The notes under the pieces are model-generated. The model had not been told where the DNA came from, searched no databases, and was given only the letters and a program-made list of their open reading frames with translations. The position numbers and the translations under genes were made by a program. From NCBI GenBank assembly GCA_002296885.1, contig DBIH01000236.1:1-9868 (forward strand): a stretch of 9,868 bases of DNA, read 5' to 3'. Below are positions 1 through 6,568 of this stretch, one piece after another. Numbering within the stretch: position 1 is the stretch's first letter; each line of letters begins with the position of its first letter. The stretch is from Flavobacterium sp. UBA807. Its GTDB lineage: Bacteria > Bacteroidota > Bacteroidia > Flavobacteriales > Flavobacteriaceae.

Positions 1-1007
1 ATTGTAATAGAGCTTCCTTTCTTTTCTATATATCCTTCATCCTTAAAATCACTCAATGTCCGGCTCACTGTCTCAGGAGCCGTGCCCGACATTGCGGCAA
101 GATCGATGCGGCTGATAGTAACTATATTAGTGTTTTCCTGTTTCTGAAGCCGAAGCAACGCTTCTGCAATCCTTTTTCGGACAGATTGATATGCCAATTG
201 TAATAACTGTTCTTCCTGTTGCCTGATTTGGTTGGATAAAATCCCTATAAACTTCTCAGCTACATCAGGATAAAGGACAATAAATTTTTCAAACTGATCT
301 CTTGGAAAATTTGACAAATGGCAGTCTTCTATGGCAATTGCCGTTTCGTTATAACTGTCACCTGAGAACAATGTATTGATACCAATAAATGCATCGGCCT
401 CAAACATTCCTGTCATAAGTTCTCTGCCGTCTTCCGCCATTTTGGTGGTTTTTACTTTCCCGTCAAGCACAACCCAAATTCCACTTGCTCTGTCACCTTC
501 ATAATATATTGTCTGATTCTTTTTAAAAGACCTGACTTTCCTTTCTTCCAGCGCAAACTTAAGCTCATTTAAACCATCTTTTTCTGCAACGATATTATTA
601 AGGCTTTGAATCGATTTGCTGTAATATTCCTGCTGAATCACTTTTTTCCTGAGTCTCGTTTCAATAGCGTTTAGCAATTCGGTATCATCAAAAGGTTTTG
701 TAAGATAATCATCCGCGCCAAGTTCCATACCCTTTCTTATATCTGCTCTTTCTGATTTTGCGGTCATAAAAATAAACGGAATTGTTTTGGTCGCATCATT
801 TTTGCTCAACAGATGCAACACGCCATAACCGTCAAGGTCGCCCATCATAATATCACAAAGTATCAAATCCGGCAAATGCTTTATAGCTATTTCAGTTCCG
901 GTTTTGCCGTTATCAGCCTCATAAACTTCATATCCGCATAACCGGAGTATTTCCGTTACATTTTCACGGATGTCGTTGTTGTCTTCAATGATTAGTATTT
1001 TTGTCAT
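1..1007 (-). CDS. Response regulator receiver fused to CRP/FNR-family transcription factor (FixJ-FixK-like fusion), partial at C-terminus
   Basis: I translated this frame by hand from the ATG at 1007; it stays open to the left edge, giving 335 codons, so the last few residues are outside the window. Residues 1-120 are a receiver domain: acidic pair E8/D9, phospho-acceptor D52 (LCDIMM), T82 and K104 (TKPF). A linker of about 30 residues leads to a cyclic-nucleotide-binding-like beta roll (about 150-250), a dimerisation helix (about 250-290) and a CRP-type winged helix (about 290-335). The recognition helix has PETVSR, with E312, S315 and R316 matching E209, S212 and R213 of E. coli FNR, so a TGA/TCA half-site is expected. 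There are no N-terminal FNR-type iron-sulfur cysteines (only C25, C51 and C229), and the usual cAMP-binding GE...R cassette is not evident. I infer that phosphorylation by the upstream kinase is the input. Its ATG overlaps the kinase TGA, implying translational coupling. Domain calls are firm; the target genes are inferred. Confidence 0.93.
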   Translation of the reverse strand, partial: MTKILIIEDNNDIRENVTEILRLCGYEVYEADNGKTGTEIAIKHLPDLILCDIMMGDLDGYGVLHLLSKNDATKTIPFIFMTAKSERADIRKGMELGADDYLTKPFDDTELLNAIETRLRKKVIQQEYYSKSIQSLNNIVAEKDGLNELKFALEERKVRSFKKNQTIYYEGDRASGIWVVLDGKVKTTKMAEDGRELMTGMFEADAFIGINTLFSGDSYNETAIAIEDCHLSNFPRDQFEKFIVLYPDVAEKFIGILSNQIRQQEEQLLQLAYQSVRKRIAEALLRLQKQENTNIVTISRIDLAAMSGTAPETVSRTLSDFKDEGYIEKKGSSIT

Positions 1008-2191
1008 GCTACTGGAAATGTAAGTGTAAATAATGTTCCTTTATTTGGATTGCTTTCAAAAGTAATGTTTCCATTCATAAGCTCTACATAACGTGCAACA
1101 ATATTTAACCCGAGACCGGTCCCCAAGATATTGCCCGTATTGTTAGCTCTGAAAAAAGCTCCAAAAAGATACTTCTGATCTTCCAAAGGAATTCCAATGC
1201 CGTTATCTTTTACTGAAATAACATATTTTTTTGGAGTTATTTCTGTCCTGAATTCAATTAAAGCACCTTCATTCGAGTACTTTATAGCGTTGGTAATTAA
1301 GTTAATAATACAATTCTTGATAAGGTTTTTATCAAGTTTAACAATTGATTGTTCCGTCAGGTTTTGATAATCAATATTTTGATTAGGTTTGGCCAGAGAT
1401 TGCATTTCTTCGGAGACTTCAGTGGCCAGCTCCTTTAAATCAAACTCCGTAAGTTGTGCTTCAACTTTGCCGCTTTCCAGCTTTTCAATTTGAAGGAAAT
1501 TGTTAAGAATAGCTGTAAGCCCTGTAACGGAACTTTTGACTTTATTGACATGCTTTGCGATTTCAGCCACTCCGGCTGTTTCTGCATATTTTTCTATAAG
1601 TGATGCTGAAAGCTGTATCGTACTTAACGGCGTCCTGAATTCATGTGATGCCATCGAGATAAAACGGCTTTTAAGTTGATTGAGCTCCTTTTCACTTTCA
1701 AGCGAATTACTAATCTGCTCTTTCGCAATTTCTAAAGCAAGAATAGTGTCATTAAGCGACTGTGTCCTAACCTCAACCAACTCTTCCAAGTGGAGCGTAT
1801 AATCCTTTAGACGTTCCTCAATTTCCTTGTGCTGCGTAAGATCATGGATAAAGCCTACATAAAAAACTTCCTCATTATATTTTACCTCACTAACCCCAAG
1901 GCGCATCGGAAATGTGGTTCCGTCTCTCTTCAAACCCGTTACCTCACGACCAATGCCAATGATACGGGGCTTGTGTGTTACGTGATAGCGTCTTATATAA
2001 TGATCGTGCTGAAGACTGTCCGGCATTGGCATTAATATCGAAATATTATTTCCTATAACTTCTTCGGGAAGATAACCAAATAATTTACAGCCAGATGGGT
2101 TAATACTTTGCACTATACCTTCGCCATTAATGGAAATAATTCCATCAATAGCATTTTGGACTATAGCATTTAATAGTTCTGAATTCTTCAT
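1004..2191 (-). CDS. FixL-like heme-PAS sensor histidine kinase (probable oxygen sensor)
   Basis: The protein has 395 residues and no membrane segment, so it is probably cytosolic. Residues 1-120 form one PAS domain that aligns without gaps to the heme pocket of Bradyrhizobium FixL as I remember it: H62 at the proximal heme ligand H200, R68 at R206, R76 at H214, I77/I78 at I215/I216, R82 at the O2-contacting R220 (IIGIGR) and V100 at I238. A coiled-coil helix (about 120-175) joins it to a HisKA domain with phospho-acceptor H183 (ASHEFRTPLS). The HATPase domain has an N box (NLITNAIKYS, about 297-306), a G1 box (DNGIGIP) and a G2 box (GTGLGL). In the FixL family, O2 on ferrous heme blocks autophosphorylation. 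The stop codon shares ATGA with the downstream receiver-CRP gene, its likely partner. A perfect Bacteroidetes-type -7 element lies just upstream. Kinase identity is certain; heme binding is a strong inference. Confidence 0.95.
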   Translation of the reverse strand: MKNSELLNAIVQNAIDGIISINGEGIVQSINPSGCKLFGYLPEEVIGNNISILMPMPDSLQHDHYIRRYHVTHKPRIIGIGREVTGLKRDGTTFPMRLGVSEVKYNEEVFYVGFIHDLTQHKEIEERLKDYTLHLEELVEVRTQSLNDTILALEIAKEQISNSLESEKELNQLKSRFISMASHEFRTPLSTIQLSASLIEKYAETAGVAEIAKHVNKVKSSVTGLTAILNNFLQIEKLESGKVEAQLTEFDLKELATEVSEEMQSLAKPNQNIDYQNLTEQSIVKLDKNLIKNCIINLITNAIKYSNEGALIEFRTEITPKKYVISVKDNGIGIPLEDQKYLFGAFFRANNTGNILGTGLGLNIVARYVELMNGNITFESNPNKGTLFTLTFPVA

Positions 2192-2197
2192 TAGGGT

Positions 2198-2210
2198 TTG
2201 ATTGTATCAA
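2198..2210. promoter_or_regulatory. 13-bp palindrome TTGAT-N3-ATCAA at the kinase promoter
   Basis: TTGATTGTATCAA carries both canonical FNR/FixK half-sites but with a 3-bp spacer instead of 4. It ends 7 bp before the kinase ATG and overlaps the -7 element (2208-2215) on the minus strand. If bound, it sits where it would block transcription. The off-by-one spacing makes it a doubtful CRP/FNR site, and it may be fortuitous. Confidence 0.3.
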
Positions 2211-2215
2211 AGATA
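2208..2215 (-). promoter_or_regulatory. Bacteroidetes-type -7 element for the sensor kinase/regulator operon
   Basis: The minus strand reads TATCTTTG, a full match to the Bacteroidetes -7 consensus TAnnTTTG. It begins 24 bp before the kinase ATG, which predicts a leader of only about 13 nt. No clear -33 TTTG is present; the corresponding place is taken by the FNR-type palindrome at 2236-2249, as expected for an activator-dependent promoter. The spacing closely matches that in front of hemN. Confidence 0.55.
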
Positions 2216-2235
2216 TAAAATAAAGCCAAGATTTG

Positions 2236-2249
2236 ATGATTAGCATCAT
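2236..2249. promoter_or_regulatory. FNR/FixK-type box ATGAT-N4-ATCAT in the divergent kinase/osmC promoter
   Basis: ATGAT TAGC ATCAT is a perfect 5+5 inverted repeat with the 4-bp spacer of CRP/FNR sites. It differs from TTGAT-N4-ATCAA only in the outermost base of each half. The related box at 5127-5140 before hemN has the same geometry and the same trailing T-run. Its centre (2242.5) lies 51.5 bp before the kinase ATG on the minus strand, against 52.5 bp for the hemN box. On the plus strand the centre is 90.5 bp before the osmC ATG. One site could therefore serve both directions. The sequence is seen directly; binding by the receiver-CRP protein or by a separate FNR is inferred. Confidence 0.6.
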
Positions 2250-2293
2250 TTTTTGATATGCTTCAAGTCATTCGTTTAAACAGTTAATAATCT

Positions 2294-2301
2294 GAAATTT
2301 G
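2294..2301 (+). promoter_or_regulatory. Candidate -7 element for osmC
   Basis: GAAATTTG matches TAnnTTTG except at the first base, and would put the FNR-type box centre near -62, a class I activator position. An alternative is TTCGTTTA at 2271-2278, a poorer match that would put the box near -41 (class II). The sequence alone does not decide between them. Confidence 0.3.
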
Positions 2302-2332
2302 ACTCAGAACAATAATCCAAATTACTATTCCG

Positions 2333-2800
2333 ATGAATGAAATATTTACCTATGATGTTGATGTTACCTGGCTTGAAAACCGAAAAGGGATTCTAAAATC
2401 ATCTGTACTTGATGAACAGATTGAAGTTGTTACGCCTCCCGAATTCGCAAAAGGAATACCCGGAATCTGGTCTCCGGAACATTTATTTGTTGCAGCTGCT
2501 GTTAGTTGTTTTATGACAACTTTTTTGGCTATTGCCGAAAAATCGCGACTTGAATTTATTGATTTTTCATGCAAGTCAACCGGAATACTCGAAAAAAAAG
2601 AAAATGGCCTTATGATAAGCAGCATTACATTACAACCTATTGTAAAAGTCCCTGATGATTCGATGATTGAGAAAGCGCAGAAAGTTCTCGAGTTATCGCA
2701 TAAATCCTGTCTTATACTAAACTCTGTAAAATCTGAAATTATATTTATGCCACACATACAATGTGATGACACAGTATCAAATAATGATATATCTCGTTAA
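2333..2800 (+). CDS. OsmC/Ohr-family protein (peroxide-reducing type)
   Basis: The protein has 155 residues, slightly longer than a typical OsmC/Ohr protein because of a polar tail after residue 145. Family hallmarks are visible: R17 in an early strand, WSPEHLF with E49, the peroxidatic-type cysteine C59 at the start of the central helix (AVSCFMTTF), and the second cysteine C126 (HKSCLILNSV). The Arg/Glu/Cys set matches the Ohr/OsmC active site that reduces organic hydroperoxides with thiol cofactors in the cytoplasm. It is the first gene to the right of the divergent promoter and faces away from the oxygen-sensor operon, so it may belong to the same low-oxygen regulon. Some OsmC-fold proteins have other or unknown substrates, so peroxidase activity is likely but not proven. 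The ATG at 2333 gives the full domain; no clear Shine-Dalgarno is present. Confidence 0.88.
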   Translation: MNEIFTYDVDVTWLENRKGILKSSVLDEQIEVVTPPEFAKGIPGIWSPEHLFVAAAVSCFMTTFLAIAEKSRLEFIDFSCKSTGILEKKENGLMISSITLQPIVKVPDDSMIEKAQKVLELSHKSCLILNSVKSEIIFMPHIQCDDTVSNNDISR

Positions 2801-2867
2801 ATAATATAATTAATTACTATTTTAGATATACTATTTGCTATTCAATTGGGTGGATTTATATTAATTT

Positions 2868-3704
2868 ATGAAAATCATTAAAAACTCGGGCGATATTGTC
2901 GATTTCAGCAGGAACAAACTAAAGCGTTCACTACTAAAATCGGGGGCTTCAGATAGCGAAGCAGAAGACATCGTGCTTGCTGTCGAGAGCCAGCTTACAC
3001 AAGGAATGAGCACACGTCATATTTACCGTATGGCGGAAAAACTGCTTAAAAAAATTTCTGCTCCTCATGCCGCCAGATACAATCTCCGAACAGCCATCCA
3101 ACAATTGGGACCTGCCGGTTTTTTCTTTGAGAAGTTTGTTTCGCTAATTTTTGCATCAGAAGGCTATCAAGTAAGAAACAATCTTATGCTGCAAGGTAAA
3201 TGCGTATCACATGAAATAGATATTGTAATCAGAAAAAATGCTGTAACCACCATGATAGAATGTAAATTCCATGCTAAGAATGCATCAATTTCAGATGTAA
3301 AGGTTCCAATGTATATCCTCTCCCGATTTAACGATTTAAAAAATAAAACCCATAGGATTTTTCAAAATAAGGATACCATTGACGATTGCAAGATTGTAAC
3401 CAATAATCGTTTTTCTATTGATGCTGAAACCTTTGCAAAGTGCTCGGGGATTGATTTGCTTAGTTGGGATTATCCAAAAAATGACAGCCTCAAAACAAAA
3501 ATTGATGACAAGGCACTTTATCCGATAACCTGCTTGACTACACTAACATTGGTGGAGAAACAGAAGCTTCTCATTATGGAAATCATACTTGTAAAACAAC
3601 TGATTGAGAATACAGAAGCACTTTTTACCATAGGAATTAGCGAAGGGCGTCAAAAGAATATTATTAATGAAGCCGCCGGGCTTTGCAAATACCTAATAAA
3701 ATGA
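2868..3704 (+). CDS. ATP-cone domain fused to Mrr-like restriction endonuclease-fold nuclease
   Basis: The protein has 278 residues. Residues 1-80 look like an ATP-cone, the nucleotide-sensing module of ribonucleotide reductases and NrdR: an opening IIKNSGDIVDFSRNKL strand-helix, a central TRHIY, and ARYNLRTAI at the end. Residues 81-160 resemble the Mrr/PD-(D/E)XK endonuclease fold: E88 in the first helix (FFFEKF), EGYQV, then HEIDIV with D118 and MIECKFH with E131 and K133. This is a complete-looking catalytic set, so cleavage of DNA or RNA is predicted. The remaining part (160-278) is mostly helical and unrecognised. The final TGA overlaps the ATG of the beta-CASP RNase gene, so the two are almost certainly co-translated. 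Sixty-seven AT-rich bases separate it from osmC, with no convincing promoter or terminator. The domain architecture is well supported; substrate and biological role are unknown. Confidence 0.88.
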   Translation: MKIIKNSGDIVDFSRNKLKRSLLKSGASDSEAEDIVLAVESQLTQGMSTRHIYRMAEKLLKKISAPHAARYNLRTAIQQLGPAGFFFEKFVSLIFASEGYQVRNNLMLQGKCVSHEIDIVIRKNAVTTMIECKFHAKNASISDVKVPMYILSRFNDLKNKTHRIFQNKDTIDDCKIVTNNRFSIDAETFAKCSGIDLLSWDYPKNDSLKTKIDDKALYPITCLTTLTLVEKQKLLIMEIILVKQLIENTEALFTIGISEGRQKNIINEAAGLCKYLIK

Positions 3705-5056
3705 AGATTCAATTTATTGGTGGTGCCGGAACCGTAACCGGTTCAAAAACACTCATAGAAAGTAACGGTCTGCGGATACTTGTTGACTGCGGACAATTTC
3801 AGGGAATTAAAGCACTACGGGAGTTAAACTGGCAGCCATTACCAATTTTGCCTTCATCAATAGATTTTGTCCTGCTAACTCATGGCCATCTCGATCATTG
3901 CGGGTGGCTTCCCAGATTAGTTGCTCAGGGTTTTGAAGGAAAAATTTATTGTAGTTCACCAACTAAGGATGTTGCCAAGCTGGTCATGCTCGATAGTGCC
4001 AAGATACAGGAAGAAGAAGCATTGTTGGCCAATAAAAATAAATATTCCAAGCATGAAACAGCCGAACCTCTTTATACTGTTGATCAGGCTGAGAAAGTCC
4101 TTTCTCACTTCCATGTCATTGAACCCAGAAAACCAATAGCACTGGATGCTGAAATAAGTGTAGTTTTTTCTAATGCAGGCCATATCATTGGGGCCTGTAG
4201 TATTACATTAAGCATCGAAAACAAAACGCTGGTATTTTCCGGTGACATCGGTCGAAATGAAGATCCGTTGATGTACCCTCCTGTTTACCCCAAAAAAGCA
4301 GACTATGTATTTATGGAAAGTACATACGGCAACAGGATTCATCCAAAAACTGATGTTAAGCTTGAACTTGAGACTTACATCAATAATACAATTCTTGATG
4401 AAGGAACAGTAATCATTCCGGGATTTGCCGTAGAAAGAACGCAATCGATTATGTACCTCCTATGGCAACTAAAAAAGGAAGGAAAGCTTCCGGATGTGCC
4501 TTATATCCTTGACACTCCGATGGGATTAAGTGTTCTGGATATCTTTCAGGCAAATAGCAAATGGCATAAACTTTCTGCCGAAGATATTACCGAAATGTGC
4601 AAGATGTTTACCATGCTCACCGATTATCAGGAAACCGTAAATACCATTTATGATAATAGGCCAAAAGTTGTTATTGCGGCAAGCGGCATGGTTACCGGAG
4701 GTCGTGTATTATCTTATCTGGAATATTATATCAGCATACCAACAACCGCTGTTATCATAGTCGGTTATCAGGCAGAAGGAACAAGAGGGCGCAAACTTTT
4801 ACAAGGAGACAAACAAATCAAAATCCACGGTAATTACCATGATGTAAATGCAAAAATCCTTGAAATAAATGGATTATCGGCGCACGGCGATCAGAATGAT
4901 CTCATAAACTGGTTATCGGAACTGCAAAACAAACCTCAAAAAGTATTTCTGATGCATGGTGAAAATGAGCCGGCAGATGAACTTCGTATAAAGATACAGG
5001 AACGTTACGGTTTTGATTGCTCGGTAGCTCAAATGTGGCAATCAGTTGAAATTTAA
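3701..5056 (+). CDS. Beta-CASP metallo-beta-lactamase ribonuclease (CPSF73/Ysh1-like)
   Basis: I place the start at ATG 3701 (451 residues), because the family begins at MKIQFIGGAGTVTGS and this ATG overlaps the previous gene's TGA. An upstream in-frame TTG at 3683 would add six residues inside that gene. Zinc-binding motifs are complete: H61-x-H63-x-D65-H66 (THGHLDHCG), H161 (NAGHIIGA) and D182 (SGDIGR). Beta-CASP motifs follow: motif A E206 (MESTYGNR), the ASGMVTGGR loop near 327-335, motif B H395 (GLSAHGDQ) and motif C H419 (FLMHGE). Such proteins are zinc-dependent endo- or 5'-exoribonucleases acting in the cytoplasm; no KH or other extra RNA-binding domain is present. Coupling to the ATP-cone nuclease suggests a joint role in nucleic-acid turnover or processing, which is inference. 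Family assignment is secure; the exact RNA substrate is not known. Confidence 0.95.
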   Translation: MKIQFIGGAGTVTGSKTLIESNGLRILVDCGQFQGIKALRELNWQPLPILPSSIDFVLLTHGHLDHCGWLPRLVAQGFEGKIYCSSPTKDVAKLVMLDSAKIQEEEALLANKNKYSKHETAEPLYTVDQAEKVLSHFHVIEPRKPIALDAEISVVFSNAGHIIGACSITLSIENKTLVFSGDIGRNEDPLMYPPVYPKKADYVFMESTYGNRIHPKTDVKLELETYINNTILDEGTVIIPGFAVERTQSIMYLLWQLKKEGKLPDVPYILDTPMGLSVLDIFQANSKWHKLSAEDITEMCKMFTMLTDYQETVNTIYDNRPKVVIAASGMVTGGRVLSYLEYYISIPTTAVIIVGYQAEGTRGRKLLQGDKQIKIHGNYHDVNAKILEINGLSAHGDQNDLINWLSELQNKPQKVFLMHGENEPADELRIKIQERYGFDCSVAQMWQSVEI

Positions 5057-5099
5057 ATGCCATTACATTTATTTTATTAATCGACAGTAGATTTATTTT

Positions 5100-5121
5100 A
5101 AAAACAAAAACTGTTGTTTTT
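5100..5121. terminator. Weak AT-rich hairpin after the RNase gene
   Basis: AAAAACAA and TTGTTTTT can pair as an 8-bp stem around a 6-nt loop (aaactg), and the right arm supplies a T-run. The stem has only one G-C pair, so it is a weak intrinsic terminator candidate at best. It lies 44 bp after the RNase stop and just before the hemN promoter box, a plausible place for an operon end. Confidence 0.3.
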
Positions 5122-5126
5122 TCTGA

Positions 5127-5140
5127 ATGACCAACATCAT
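5127..5140 (+). promoter_or_regulatory. FNR/FixK-type box ATGAC-N4-ATCAT upstream of hemN
   Basis: ATGAC CAAC ATCAT has CRP/FNR geometry (5+4+5) with one mismatch in symmetry. It shares the ATGAY-N4-ATCAT core and the following T-run with the box at 2236-2249. The centre (5133.5) lies about 41 bp before the start site predicted from the -7 element at 5163-5170, the class II activator position. HemN genes are classic FNR/FixK/Anr targets, which supports function. The pattern is seen directly; which regulator binds is inferred. Confidence 0.6.
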
Positions 5141-5162
5141 TTTTATTGTTTTAACTCAATTC

Positions 5163-5170
5163 TAACTTAG
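5163..5170 (+). promoter_or_regulatory. Candidate -7 element of the hemN promoter
   Basis: TAACTTAG matches the Bacteroidetes -7 consensus TAnnTTTG at all but one defined position and starts 23 bp before the hemN ATG. No -33 TTTG is evident upstream; the FNR-type box occupies that region, consistent with an activated promoter. The predicted leader is about 12 nt, A-rich and without a Shine-Dalgarno sequence. Confidence 0.45.
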
Positions 5171-5185
5171 CAAAAAATTAAAACA

Positions 5186-6544
5186 ATGACTAATTCACTG
5201 ATTAAGAAATACAATGTACCCGGTCCGCGCTATACGAGTTATCCAACCGTTCCTTACTGGGATGATAATTTTGATTTTTATGACTGGGTAAAAACATTTA
5301 CGGTTTCCTATCTAAAAAACAGAAACGAAGGTTTGAGCATCTATATCCATCTTCCTTTTTGCGAAAGCATGTGTACGTTTTGCGGCTGCCATAAGAGAAT
5401 CACAAAAAATCATAAAGTTGAACATCCTTATATTCAGGGATTGCTTAAGGAATGGCAATTATACTGCAGATTATTTAAAGAGAAACCACTTATAAGTGAA
5501 ATCCATCTTGGCGGTGGAACCCCTACATTTTTTTCTCCGGGTAAACTTAAATCCCTTATTAATGGCATATTTGCTCTGGCAAATAAAGCTCCCGATTGTG
5601 AAATGAGTTTTGAAGGACATCCGAATAATACAACAAGGGAGCATTTAGAACAACTCTACCGGCTTGGCTTCAGAAGAGTAAGTTTCGGCGTTCAGGATTA
5701 TTCCGAAAAAGTGCAGAAAGCAATCCACCGAATCCAACCTTATAGCCAGGTAGCAAAAGTTACACTTTGGGCAAGGGATATTGGATATACGTCAATTGGA
5801 CATGATATCATTTTCGGATTGCCATTCCAGCAAATTGAAGACGTAGTTGACACTATTGAAAAAACAAAAACATTGCTTCCTGACCGGATTGCTTTTTATA
5901 GTTATGCCCACGTGCCGTGGATTAAAGGAAATGGCCAGCGTGGCTTTAAGGAACAGGATATCCCAAAAGACGAGGAGAAACGTATTTTATATGAAGTTGG
6001 GAAAAGCCTTTTACAGCATCACGGTTATGAAGAAATTGGCATGGACCATTTTGCCCTTCCCTCCGACAGCCTTTATAAAGCTTCGGAAACAGGAAAACTT
6101 CACAGAAATTTCATGGGTTATACCACAACACAATCAAAAATTATGATTGGATTAGGGGTTTCTGCCATAGGCGACAGCTGGTATGGGTTTGCGCAAAATG
6201 TCAAAAGTATTGAAGATTATTATCAACTTTTATCCGAAGATCAATTACCTCTTGTAAAAGGACACATCCTAACATCAGAGGATTTAATCATCAGGCAGCA
6301 CATTCAAAATCTAATGTGCCGTTTTGAAACATCATGGCGCAATGATGAACTTTATTTTGAAGAAATTCCAACGGTTATTTCAGAACTCAAAGAAATGGAA
6401 AACGATGGTTTGGTAATGATTGGCAAAAATTTTATTAAAGTTACTAAAACCGGCCGAGCCTTTATAAGGAATATCTGCATGGCTTTTGATCTTCGGTTGA
6501 AAAAGACACGGGCAGAGAGACAATTGTTTTCGATGACTGTGTAA
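5186..6544 (+). CDS. hemN: Oxygen-independent coproporphyrinogen III oxidase (radical SAM)
   Basis: The protein has 452 residues, the usual length for HemN. It carries out the O2-independent oxidative decarboxylation of coproporphyrinogen III to protoporphyrinogen IX in the cytoplasm, allowing heme synthesis under low oxygen. The N-terminus has the HemN signature PRYTSYPTVPYW (about 14-25). The radical-SAM [4Fe-4S] motif is C59-x3-C63-x2-C66, followed by C68 (FCGC), as in E. coli C62/C66/C69/C71. The SAM-binding GGGTPTFF motif follows at about 109-116. The C-terminal HemN domain (about 350-440) is intact. The full FCGC motif and the trip-wire-like N-terminus argue for true HemN rather than the HemW heme chaperone. 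It begins an apparent operon with the TauE-like permease 24 bp downstream, and an FNR-type box and -7 element precede it. Heme made here would feed the cbb3 oxidase and perhaps the FixL-like sensor. Confidence 0.96.
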   Translation: MTNSLIKKYNVPGPRYTSYPTVPYWDDNFDFYDWVKTFTVSYLKNRNEGLSIYIHLPFCESMCTFCGCHKRITKNHKVEHPYIQGLLKEWQLYCRLFKEKPLISEIHLGGGTPTFFSPGKLKSLINGIFALANKAPDCEMSFEGHPNNTTREHLEQLYRLGFRRVSFGVQDYSEKVQKAIHRIQPYSQVAKVTLWARDIGYTSIGHDIIFGLPFQQIEDVVDTIEKTKTLLPDRIAFYSYAHVPWIKGNGQRGFKEQDIPKDEEKRILYEVGKSLLQHHGYEEIGMDHFALPSDSLYKASETGKLHRNFMGYTTTQSKIMIGLGVSAIGDSWYGFAQNVKSIEDYYQLLSEDQLPLVKGHILTSEDLIIRQHIQNLMCRFETSWRNDELYFEEIPTVISELKEMENDGLVMIGKNFIKVTKTGRAFIRNICMAFDLRLKKTRAERQLFSMTV

Positions 6545-6568
6545 ATTTGCATAGTCAAATCAATTAAG

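Noticed and set aside
2801..2867. Possible promoter before the ATP-cone gene, with TATTTTAG at 2818-2825 resembling a -7 element
   Set aside because: The region is almost all A/T, so such matches are expected by chance. There is no -33 TTTG, and the upstream ATGAT at 2784-2788 has no matching ATCAT half at CRP/FNR spacing.
3683..3700. TTG at 3683 as start of the beta-CASP RNase
   Set aside because: It lies inside the preceding gene and adds six residues before the conserved MKIQFIGGAGT start. ATG 3701 with the ATGA overlap is better.
2868..3704. Type IV restriction (Mrr) or phage-defence interpretation of the ATP-cone nuclease
   Set aside because: No methyltransferase, phage or defence-island genes are nearby, and the coupled gene is an RNase in a respiratory/low-oxygen locus. 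Not excluded, but the context does not support it.
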